Part shown: one piece after another, positions 1-6,420 of the stretch | How the letters are laid out: every line of letters begins with the position of its first letter | Numbering within the stretch: the stretch's first letter is position 1 | Program-made: the position numbers and the translations under genes | The notes under the pieces: generated by a model | What the model saw: the letters and a program-made list of their open reading frames with translations, nothing else | Databases searched by the model: none | Told to the model about the DNA's origin: nothing | From: Planctomycetota bacterium | Lineage (GTDB): Bacteria > Planctomycetota > Phycisphaerae > UBA1845 | Reading direction: 5' to 3' | Assembly: GCA_022566435.1 (NCBI GenBank) | Contig: JADFIX010000026.1 | Location: forward strand, 1 to 6,460 | Length of the DNA: 6,460 bases

Positions 1-499
1 CCTCCTGCGATAGCGCCGCGAAACGGGCCAGGGCATGGGCATTAGCCTCGATACAGGTGCGGCTCGGAATGCCGTCCCCGATCCGTATCACCGCCCGCCA
101 TTTGGTGAACCGGGCCCCGAGCTCGTAGTACTCCCGAAGGCGATCGCGCAGCCCGTCGAGGCCCTCGGTCACCGTCTCGCCCTCGGCGCCGACCAGGGGC
201 TTGGCCCCCTTGTCGACCTTGATCCCGGGCACAATTCCTTGATCGGTGAGCAACTTTGGGAACGGAACGCCAAGATCAGTGCTCTGCCGTAGCGTTTCGT
301 CGAAGAGAATAATGCCGCCGATGTAAGGGCTAGCCTCGGTGGTAGTGAACAGCATCTGACGGTAGGACCGTCGGTTGGCCTCGTTGGATTCTGCGTTGAT
401 CGAATCGAAACGTTTCTTGATCGTCGGCGAGCTCTCATCGGCCGCGAGAATGCCCTTCTGCGGCGCGACGATTTGGTTGGCGATTTGGGCCAAGCTCAT
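1..499 (-). CDS. Class I fructose-bisphosphate aldolase, N-terminal 166 residues (runs off left edge)
   Basis: This cytoplasmic enzyme of glycolysis and gluconeogenesis cleaves or forms fructose 1,6-bisphosphate from dihydroxyacetone phosphate and glyceraldehyde 3-phosphate through a Schiff-base lysine. The reading frame is open from the ATG at 499-497 to the window edge. Visible family motifs are GILAADESS (residues 16-24, with D21 at the place of the catalytic Asp), RRSYRQMLFTT (43-53), GIVPGIKVDKG (88-98, K97), ETVTEGLDGL (108-117) and FTKWR (131-135, K133 and R135). These match the animal-type class I family, not class II metal aldolases. The Schiff-base lysine lies in the missing C-terminal half. 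The start is supported by a strong GGGAGGG ribosome-binding site about 4 bases upstream and by alignment of the family N-terminus. The gene lies downstream of a broken glucokinase in the same direction, so it was probably part of a sugar-phosphate cluster. The visible part is intact. Confidence 0.95.
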   Translation of the reverse strand, partial: MSLAQIANQIVAPQKGILAADESSPTIKKRFDSINAESNEANRRSYRQMLFTTTEASPYIGGIILFDETLRQSTDLGVPFPKLLTDQGIVPGIKVDKGAKPLVGAEGETVTEGLDGLRDRLREYYELGARFTKWRAVIRIGDGIPSRTCIEANAHALARFAALSQE

Positions 500-504
500 G
501 GGTC

Positions 505-510
505 CCTCCC
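505..510 (-). promoter_or_regulatory. Ribosome-binding site of the aldolase gene
   Basis: On the minus strand GGGAGG sits five bases before the ATG at 499-497. It is a near-perfect Shine-Dalgarno sequence at a normal spacing and fixes the start of the aldolase. Confidence 0.7.
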
Positions 511-539
511 AGTGCGTGGTGCGGGAACGGGCAAGACAA

Positions 540-576
540 CCGCAGTTACGGAGAATCCTCCGTGACCGGACTGCGG
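540..576. repeat. Interrupted inverted repeat between glucokinase remnant and aldolase
   Basis: Two nested dyads share one centre. The outer arms are CCGCAGT (540-546) and ACTGCGG (570-576). The inner arms are ACGGAG (548-553) and CTCCGT (558-563) around the loop AATC. One base separates the arms on the left and six on the right, so the folded RNA would have a bulge. On the minus strand the hairpin is followed by GTTGTCTT, a weak T-rich tract rather than a clean terminator tail. It may be a weak terminator or attenuator behind glucokinase. Since it overlaps the putative -10 region of the aldolase promoter, it could also be an operator. The structure is directly visible; the function is inferred. 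Confidence 0.55.
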
Positions 577-583
577 CTGTCAA
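555..583 (-). promoter_or_regulatory. Candidate sigma70-type promoter for the aldolase gene
   Basis: Read on the minus strand, a perfect TTGACA (583-578) is followed after 17 bases by GAGGAT (560-555), which matches TATAAT at only three of six places. The -35 box is convincing; the -10 is weak and lies inside the inverted repeat. It would give the aldolase its own transcript whatever the state of the broken glucokinase gene upstream. Activity is not shown by the sequence. Confidence 0.3.
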
Positions 584-680
584 ACGACGGGGCGATGGCG
601 ACGATCCGAGCAGGCCGTGGTGGAAGTGCGGCGTAGCCAGACAACCGAGTGAGCACGGCGGCCCGGTGCGCAAGATCACG

Positions 681-1085
681 TCACGACTGGACGCCGGAAT
701 GTTCGTTCAGCCCGCACAGGGCCGCACCGAACAGTCCCACCTGCGGGTTGACGATGACGTGGATGGGTATCCGCGAGGCAAGGTCGCTGAAACGCCCCTT
801 GTGAGTGAATGCGGTCAGGAAGCGCGGATGGCGTAGCGCCGACAGAATGCGTGCCGGGATTCCCCCCGCCAGGTAGATGCCGCCGGTGGCCACCACCTGC
901 AGCGCCAGGTTGCCGGCCGCGGCACCGAGCATTTCCACAAACATCTCGAGCGCCAGCGTGCTCGCGGTGCAATGACCGTCGAGTCCGGCCTCGACAATCG
1001 TCGGCGTCGGATCTTTGGTCGTGCTCAAGGCGCTCAGGACATCGGGGTGGCCGGGGAATCCGGCACCGGTGAGGAACTCGAAGCT
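681..1085 (-). pseudogene. glk: Glucokinase (Glk family), C-terminal remnant lacking its N-terminal part
   Basis: Glucokinase phosphorylates glucose to glucose 6-phosphate with ATP in the cytoplasm. About 134 C-terminal residues are recognisable. Family motifs in order are FEFLTGAGFP (near 1053-1082), DPTPTIVEAGL (near 981-1013), AGNLALQVVATGGIYLAGGIP, HKGRFSDL, and the terminal IPIHVIVNPQVGLFGAAL; the stop is TGA at 681-683. The family is usually about 320-340 residues, so roughly 200 are missing, including the N-terminal glycine-rich phosphate-binding loop and the catalytic Asp. Upstream of about 1083 the frame leaves the family and hits TGA at 1103-1101. The only start-like codon in the remnant is a TTG at 1028, in mid-domain. 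A stable, active kinase is therefore not expected. Its broken end coincides with the broken end of the SMC-like gene on the other strand. The precise left limit of homology is my estimate, good to about 10 bases. Confidence 0.88.
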
Positions 1086-1086
1086 C
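1077..1086. other. Breakpoint joining two head-truncated genes
   Basis: Glucokinase homology (minus strand) is recognisable up to about 1082. YhaN-family homology (plus strand, ALPIPASETIDRYE and onward) is recognisable from about 1077-1083. Both genes would have continued across this point in opposite directions, and neither does. No insertion-sequence end, target duplication or tRNA is visible at the join. Possible origins are a deletion that removed both 5' ends and whatever lay between, insertion of the island into glk followed by loss of its left end, or a chimeric assembly join. Confidence 0.75.
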
Positions 1087-3187
1087 TTCCGATTCCCGCA
1101 TCAGAAACGATTGACCGTTACGAATCCGAATACGCGGACCTGGAGCATGGGCGAAGCAGCGTGTCGGATCAAATCCAACGGGCAAAGGAGGATGTCAAGA
1201 AGCTCAGCCGCCAGATAGAGGCGCTGCAACAATCGGGCCCTGTGCCAACGGACACGGATCTCGAGCGTGCCCGCAAGCGGCGAGAGGAAGGATGGGCACT
1301 GGTTCGACGGGCTTGGCTGGACGGCGATCGTGTTGCTGATCTCGAGCGCGAGTTTGATCCTGACCACGATCTCGCCGAAGCCTACGAACTAAGTGTGATC
1401 CGGGCCGACGACGCTGTCGACCACATCCGAGGGGATGCGGACCGTGTCGCCCAGTACGAGAATCTTCTGAGGCAGCGGGACGAAGTGGAAAAGGACGTCA
1501 ACGCGTGGGAACGACAACGGAAGGAATTCGACACGCGGCGGGCGAAACTCGATAAGTCTTGGCATAGAGAATGGCACTTCCTGACACACGTGCCTAGGCC
1601 TCCGAAGGAAATGCGACCGTGGGTCCAGGCACAGGCCCGGTTGGTTGAGCAGGCTCGACAAATACGTGTCGCCGCTCACGAGATCACGCGCACAGAAGAG
1701 CTCATGCAAGATCGTCGGTCCCAACTGGTCGATTGCCTTAAACGCGTTGAGATTCCAATGCCGGAATCGACCAAGAAGCTCGAAGATCTTCTGGATCATT
1801 GCGAATCGGCGATTAGCACCGCGAGCGAAATTCGACAAAGACGGCAGCATCTCGAGACAGCGATCGCGGATCTTAAGACGAACCGTTATCAGGCAATTCA
1901 GAAACGGACCGACGCACGCACAGCGCTTGAGAAATGGCGATCCCAATGGGAGCCGGCGGTCTCGGTGCTCGGCCTGACTCAAGAGGATACGCCCAGCCAG
2001 GCAAACGTTATGTTGGACAGGCTCCAGGACCTTTTCGACAAGCTTGAGGGCGGCGAAAACCTGCGGATACGCATCGATGGAATCCGCCAGGATGCCAATC
2101 AGTTCCAAGCGGACGTTGAGGCCATGGTGAAGCAGGTGGCCCCGGAGCTAGTCGGCCTCGCCGCCAGCCAAGCGGCCTCGCAACTTGTGACAAGGCTGAA
2201 TCAGGCTCGAGAAGACAAGGCGGCCAGCGAAAAGCTGAGGGCACAGGAGAAGGAGAAACAGGGAGACTTGCGGGAAGCGAAGGCCACTATCAAGGAGATG
2301 AAATCTCAGTTGGACGACCTCTGTCGAGAGGCATCTTGCGCGATGGATGGACTCGGAGAGGTGGAAGAACAATCGGTGAGAAAACGCAATCTCCAAACCG
2401 ATCTTCAGAGGTTGGAGCAGCAACTACTGAGCCTGGGAGACGGCCTTACGATCGATGAGATCATCCAAGAAGCCGATGGCGTCGAGCAAAAGGAACTGCC
2501 CACAAGGCTCCTGGAGGTGGAGAACGCTATCGGAGAGCTTGACCGTCGGCGTTCGCGGCTCGACCAAGCCATCGGGCGCGAGGAAACGGTGCTGGAAGAC
2601 ATGGACGGCAACGCCATGGCTGCCGAAGCCGAGGAGAAGGCACAGTCTCTCCTGTCGGAAATCCAGGATTGCGTTGATCGTTTCGTCCGCCTTCGTCTCG
2701 CATCTACATTCCTCCACCAGCAGATCGAGCGCCATCGAGAGCAGAATCAGGATCCGGTGCTCAGGCGTGCCGGTGAAACTTTCGCTCGGCTGACCCTGGG
2801 ATCGTTCGCTAATCTGCAGACAGACTTTGATGACCGGGACGATCCTGTCTTAGTGGGGATACGGCCATCCGGTGAGATCGTCTCCGTTGCAGGCATGAGC
2901 GATGGGACCCTTGACCAGCTCTACCTTAGCCTCCGCTTGGCCAGCCTTGAACACACTCTGGAGCAGAATGAACCAATCCCCTTGATCGTGGATGACGTCC
3001 TGATCAACTTTGACGACTCCCGGGCGAAGGCCGCGTTGGAGGTATTGGCGGAGGTGTCACGCAAAACCCAAGTCATTTGCTTCACGCACCATGCTCGACT
3101 GATGGCGTTAGCGGAGGAGGCGTTGGATGACGGCGTTCTCCACGTGCATTCACTTGGCACGGTGCTAAATCAGGAGCGGCGTTCAGT

Positions 3188-3192
3188 GGGAG
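3188..3192 (+). promoter_or_regulatory. Ribosome-binding site of the OLD-family nuclease gene
   Basis: GGGAG six bases before the ATG at 3199 lies inside the last codons of the SMC-like gene. With the 14-bp overlap of the two frames, it indicates translational coupling and a shared operon, and it supports the 3199 start, which is followed directly by the family N-terminus. Confidence 0.55.
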
Positions 3193-3198
3193 AGCACC

Positions 3199-3927
3199 AT
3201 GAGGCTTCATAGCGTCCGAATCGAAAACTTCCGGTCGTTCAAGGACCAAACGATCAAACTTGATGAGTACACGAGCTTGGTTGGCCCAAACGGTGCTGGA
3301 AAGTCAGCTGTTCTCACCGCACTGGCGGTGTTCTTTCGCGACACCAAGAACTCCGCAACGGACGTACTCAATTTAGCGGTGGAAGATTTCCACCATCGCG
3401 ACACCTCCCGGCCCGTGAAGATCACGCTGACGTTCGACCAATTGTCCGGGGCGGCGCAGGAGGACTTGAAACACTACTTTCGGCACGGACTGCTGGTCGT
3501 CTCGGCGAAGGCGGAATGGGACGGTGAATCGGAATCGGCAGAAGTCAAACAGTTTGGCTCCCGCCTAGTCATGCAGGCCCTTGCCCCGTTCTTTGAGGCC
3601 ATCGATGGAGGTGAGCGAGTACCTCAGCTTCGGGAGAAATACCAGAGGATCCGAGAGCAGTTTCCGGAACTGCCGGACGAGCGCACAAAGAACGGCATGG
3701 AGCAGGCACTCCGAGAATATGAGGAGGCCCGGCCAGATGACTGCGAACTACTCGACGATACGGCTCAATTCTACGGCTGGTCCCGTGGCGAAAACCTGCT
3801 CTCAAAGTACCTCCAGTGGGTTTACATCCCGGCCGTAAAGGACGCTTCAACTGAGCAGGAGGAGAGCAGCAAGACTGCCCTCGGCCAGCTTCTCGAAAGG
3901 ACGGTGCGGAGCCGGGTCAATTTCTAG
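3199..3927 (+). CDS. N-terminal ATPase fragment of the OLD-family protein (as read from the sequence)
   Basis: This is the stretch actually translated if the TAG is obeyed: 242 residues with the Walker A loop (residues 29-36) and the first part of the middle insertion, ending in VRSRVNF. It lacks the ABC signature, Walker B and the nuclease domain, so it could at most bind nucleotide weakly or act as a non-functional stub. It is listed so that the fragment can be told apart from the full-length gene it came from. Confidence 0.6.
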   Translation: MRLHSVRIENFRSFKDQTIKLDEYTSLVGPNGAGKSAVLTALAVFFRDTKNSATDVLNLAVEDFHHRDTSRPVKITLTFDQLSGAAQEDLKHYFRHGLLVVSAKAEWDGESESAEVKQFGSRLVMQALAPFFEAIDGGERVPQLREKYQRIREQFPELPDERTKNGMEQALREYEEARPDDCELLDDTAQFYGWSRGENLLSKYLQWVYIPAVKDASTEQEESSKTALGQLLERTVRSRVNF

Positions 3928-5148
3928 GACCCGATCGCGGAGCTGCGGGAAAAGCTCGAAGCAGATTACAGGGAGCTCATCGACAAAGAGAAAGCCACCC
4001 TTTCCGAGTTGGAGCGCTCGATCAAGACTCGGCTCCGCCGGTGGGCCAACCCTGCTGCCGAGCTTGCACTCAACTGGCACTACGACCGGTCCAAGTCTCT
4101 GACCGTTGCTGAGCCCGTTGCGCGTGTTTCCATCGGCGAGGATGATTTCCTTGGCGAAGTGCCTCGTCTTGGGCACGGAATGCAACGATCATTCCTGCTG
4201 GCTGTGCTTCAGGAGCTGGCGAGTAGCGACCAAGAGACTGGTCCCACGTTATTGCTTGGGTTTGAAGAACCAGAGTTGTATCAGCACCCTCCCCAGGCAC
4301 AGCACATTGCTTCCGTGTTGCAGCAGTTGGCTGCGACGACTGAGGGAAACACGCAGGTCATCATAACGACGCACAGCCCGTACTTCGTTTCGGCAAGGGG
4401 TTTCGAAAACGTGCGCCTTATCCGAAAATGCCGAGAGAACAAGTGCTCCCTTGTCCGTGCGAGCACTTACGAGCAAGTTGAGCAGCGACTATCAGAAGCG
4501 CTGGACGAGACACCGCGTGCTCCCTCCGTGCTGATGACCAAGATCGAGCAGATTATGCAGCCCTCACAGAGAGAGCTGTTCTTCACTCCAGTGGCGGTGC
4601 TGGTGGAGGGGATTGAGGACGTTGCGTTCATCTCTACACACCTCGAGCTAACGGAGAAGTGGGACGCCTTTCGTGAGACGGGATGCCACTTTATTGTGTG
4701 TGCAGGTAAGTCATTGCTCAGTCGTCCGCTCGCCATCGCTCAAGCGCTCGGCATTCCGTGCTTTACAGTCTTCGACTCTGACGCTGACGAAACAAACGAG
4801 GACCAGCGGCAGCAGCATTCCATCGACAACGCCTGCGTTCTCCGGCTCTGCGGGCTGAGGACAGGGGAGTTCGAGCCGTTGCCGACTGAAGACCTGTGGT
4901 CCGACAGCGTCGTAATGTGGCGGACGAACATAGCAGATGTCGTACGAGCAGACGTGGGCGAAGAGACATGGGGTGCGGCGGAGCAAAGAGCGCGAAATGA
5001 GAAGGGCTTCAACGAGGGCGTGCGCCGGAAGAATAACATGCTGATCAGCGCTACCCTGGAGCAACTCGATTCAGAGGGCACTCGCTCGTCGCTTCTATCG
5101 AGGTTGTGCGCCCACCTTTTGAAGTTCGCCGAAGGCGACTCGCGTTGA
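3199..5148 (+). pseudogene. OLD-family ATP-dependent nuclease (ABC ATPase plus Toprim), split by one in-frame TAG
   Basis: OLD-family proteins, including phage P2 Old and GajA of the Gabija anti-phage system, couple an ABC ATPase to a metal-dependent Toprim nuclease. Without the stop the frame gives 649 residues, a normal family length. The N-terminus reads VRIENFRSF, with Walker A GPNGAGKS at residues 29-36. After a middle insertion come the signature RLGHGMQR (323-330), Walker B LLLGFEEPEL (E356/E357) and H-loop TTHSPYF (H392). Toprim follows: LVEGIED with E470, CAGK with K504, and FDSDAD with D526/D528. All catalytic residues I can place are present. TAG at 3925-3927 (codon 243) follows VRSRVNF; the same frame resumes with DPIAELREKL and continues to TGA at 5146-5148. 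The truncated product would lack signature, Walker B and Toprim. The first in-frame restart candidate, TTG at 4009, has no good ribosome-binding site. No UvrD-like GajB partner is nearby; the operon partner is the SMC-like gene. A sequencing error or recent nonsense mutation both fit, as decay elsewhere is minimal. Confidence 0.85.
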
Positions 5149-5270
5149 GCAGCCGCCTCGATGAACTGGTCGTGGGATTCGGCACCTCACTTCGAGCCCG
5201 TAGTGTCCAAATATTCGATCGTTCGCGGCAGGGACAAGTACGCGAGTGGTCTCGTCGGCATGGCACGTGA
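5131..5270 (+). pseudogene. Possible truncated third gene of the island operon (42 codons)
   Basis: A short frame begins with TTG at 5145-5147, overlapping the OLD stop as TTGA, the usual layout of translationally coupled genes. GAAGG at 5131-5135 stands nine bases before it as a plausible ribosome-binding site. The 41 residues read SSRLDELVVGFGTSLRAR near the start and REWSRRHGT at the end, before TGA at 5268-5270. No family is recognised. The arrangement suggests the beginning of a downstream operon partner whose body has been lost or frame-broken. No clear continuation appears in the other plus frames, although the same frame stays open from 5271 to a TGA near 5430. It may equally be a chance short frame. 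Confidence 0.3.
5154..5172 (+). repeat. Direct repeat copy 1 (19 bp)
   Basis: CGCCTCGATGAACTGGTCG. The second copy at 5692-5710 differs at one base (G against C at the fifteenth position). This copy lies in the first codons of the stub after the OLD nuclease, the other inside the 3' end of the ImmA-like gene on the opposite coding strand. The copies are in the same orientation and 538 bp apart, bracketing the gene-poor stretch. Confidence 0.5.
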
Positions 5271-5637
5271 TATGTTGCCGTGTTCAGTCGGCATCAGCGC
5301 CAGCCCACGGCGCATCGCATCGGATCATCCGTCTTCCCTGAGGTGCCAGCGGAAGGAGAAGCGTGCCACGTCGCGAACCCATTCGCGGTAAGTTGCCCGA
5401 CGTCCTTCAAGCGGAGGCCCGATAATTGATGCGTTTCTGCGCCCACCACGGCCGGACGGAGTTTTCGTGAGGCACAGCCGACAAATCGGCGAATAGTGGG
5501 CTGGAGGCGGCCGCGCCGTAACTGAGTTCATTTCCGAGGGTCGCTCCCGACTACGTAACAATCTCTGCTACTTGGCGCGATTAAGTTTATCAACAGTACG
5601 CGTTGTCGTCGACGCCTTGAATCGGCCAGATTGCCGG
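5271..5637. other. Gene-poor stretch between the island and the ImmA-like gene
   Basis: No convincing gene is seen in these 367 bases. The plus strand carries an open tail without a start (about 5271-5430). The minus strand carries a frame from a TTG near 5561 to 5325 whose C-terminus, including TYREWVRDVARF, looks somewhat protein-like but matches nothing I know. A small perfect hairpin, GCCGA-CAAA-TCGGC (5477-5490), has no T-tract on either side, so it is not a standard terminator. The most AT-rich spot is around 5579-5597. No tRNA, insertion-sequence end or CRISPR-like repetition is visible. It may be decayed remains of further island genes. Confidence 0.4.
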
Positions 5638-6420
5638 TCACGGAAGCGATAGAAGTGACATAACGAATTTGTAGCGAGGAAAGTAAGTGGACGCCTCGAT
5701 GAACTCGTCGATGTAGAGGGGATGTTGTTTCTCAGCCCATGTGTCAACGGTGACTCGTTTGGGCCCAGCTTCACGGTTGAGTGCGCCGACTTCGTATGCA
5801 CCAGCGTAGCGCGAAACTGCGTCACCGGCGCTGATCCAAAAGGCATCTTCGAAATCCTCGCTGCCGCGCCACCATTTGATTTTGCCGGCGATTGAGACAA
5901 CGACTGCACAGTAGTCACGTGCGAGGTCGACCCAGCGGATAGCCGTCGCGGTGAGCGATGTGTCAAAATGGTCCTCAAGCGAATAGAGTCCGGCAAAAGT
6001 AGGTCGAGAGTCATGCATGGTCGAAACGAACATACGCTCAGGCATCAACAATGCAGACGCGAACGAGTTCGCCTCCGCTTCAATGCGGCTTCTTCGGTAG
6101 TTGGCGATCATGTCGGCTTCGGTGCACACGAAGATCTGCGAGATATTGCGGTGCAATTGCCAGTGCCCCAATTCATGGCCAATGGCGAATCTCCGTCGAC
6201 CAGGCGGGTCAAGATCTTTCCGAATGCGGATGATGCCGCGGTCTCCTTTGCGCGTCAGCCGAGCCTCAGCAGATTGCAGCGCGCCATCTACGACCAGCGC
6301 ACCGAGTGCCATGGCCAGGTCTTCGAGGTTCAGATCCTTCGGATCGGTCCACCGAAAGGTGCGCCATAGTTGCTCGGCCTTCGCGTACGGGATAGCAGTG
6401 GGTCTCCTCTTACGTACCAT
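5638..6420 (-). CDS. ImmA/IrrE-family zinc metallo-endopeptidase (M78-like)
   Basis: Members of this family cleave a paired DNA-binding repressor, relieving repression after stress or DNA damage, as ImmA does with ImmR of ICEBs1 and IrrE with DdrO in Deinococcus. The 260-residue protein carries the zinc-binding HELGHW motif (residues 82-87; H82, E83, H86). It is preceded by GRRRFAIG and followed by EAEANSFASALLMPE, whose E114 or E116 is probably the third zinc ligand. No signal peptide or membrane segment is visible, so it is cytoplasmic. The C-terminal 130 residues are less conserved and may be a sensor or substrate-binding region. The start at ATG 6420-6418 is chosen because MVRKRRPTAIPYAKAE resembles family N-termini and overlaps the preceding stop by 11 bases; the frame is also open further upstream. 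The stop is TGA at 5638-5640. The gene looks intact. Its substrate is most likely the product of the gene entering from the right edge. Confidence 0.88.
   Translation of the reverse strand: MVRKRRPTAIPYAKAEQLWRTFRWTDPKDLNLEDLAMALGALVVDGALQSAEARLTRKGDRGIIRIRKDLDPPGRRRFAIGHELGHWQLHRNISQIFVCTEADMIANYRRSRIEAEANSFASALLMPERMFVSTMHDSRPTFAGLYSLEDHFDTSLTATAIRWVDLARDYCAVVVSIAGKIKWWRGSEDFEDAFWISAGDAVSRYAGAYEVGALNREAGPKRVTVDTWAEKQHPLYIDEFIEASTYFPRYKFVMSLLSLP
5692..5710 (+). repeat. Direct repeat copy 2 (19 bp)
   Basis: CGCCTCGATGAACTCGTCG. On the coding (minus) strand it encodes DEFIEA of the ImmA-like protein, about 20 codons from its stop. It matches copy 1 at 18 of 19 positions. Confidence 0.5.

Larger units (their letters stand above)
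1077..3212 (+). pseudogene. YhaN-type SMC-like AAA ATPase, 5'-truncated (Walker A half missing)
   Basis: This is the C-terminal part of a large SMC/Rad50-like ATPase of the YhaN type, a family thought to act on DNA ends or structures, often with an SbcD-like nuclease. About 710 residues remain of a family I know as roughly 1,100 or more. Early landmarks are ALPIPASETIDRYE and ARKRREEGWALVRRAWLDG, the latter typical of the family. Long charged heptad-like stretches rich in E, R, Q and L follow, as expected of a coiled coil. The nucleotide-binding end has ABC signature-like GMSDGTLDQLYLSLRLA (from 2892), Walker B LIVDD (2982-2996) with VLINFDD, and H-loop TQVICFTHH (3066-3092). No Walker A is present. 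The frame stays open upstream to an ATG at 972, but that stretch is antisense glucokinase. An in-frame GTG at 1161 is another poor start. The TAG stop overlaps the next gene by 14 bases. ATP hydrolysis is not expected. Confidence 0.85.

Noticed and set aside
676..1185. Long minus-strand open frame of 169 codons across the breakpoint
   Set aside because: It is rich in Arg, Pro, His and Cys with no recognisable motif and lies in a shifted frame over the clear glucokinase remnant; it is a GC-rich shadow frame.
1389..2108. 239-codon minus-strand open frame inside the SMC-like gene
   Set aside because: It is antisense to a region with strong coiled-coil coding character, has no family resemblance and no ribosome-binding context.
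2320..2345. Possible Rad50/SbcC-type zinc hook from two nearby cysteines (LCREASC)
   Set aside because: The spacing is not CxxC and the flanks are not hook-like; YhaN-type proteins are not expected to need one.
3925..3927. Programmed amber readthrough or recoding
   Set aside because: The neighbouring SMC-like gene uses TAG as its ordinary stop and no stimulatory structure is obvious after the codon.
3925..4011. Two separate proteins by design, with a restart at TTG 4009
   Set aside because: There is no ribosome-binding site before 4009, and the residues between the stop and 4009 continue the family sequence, so a nonsense codon in one gene is the simpler reading.
5477..5490. Small perfect hairpin GCCGA-CAAA-TCGGC as an intrinsic terminator
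   Set aside because: The stem is only five pairs and there is no T-tract on either side.
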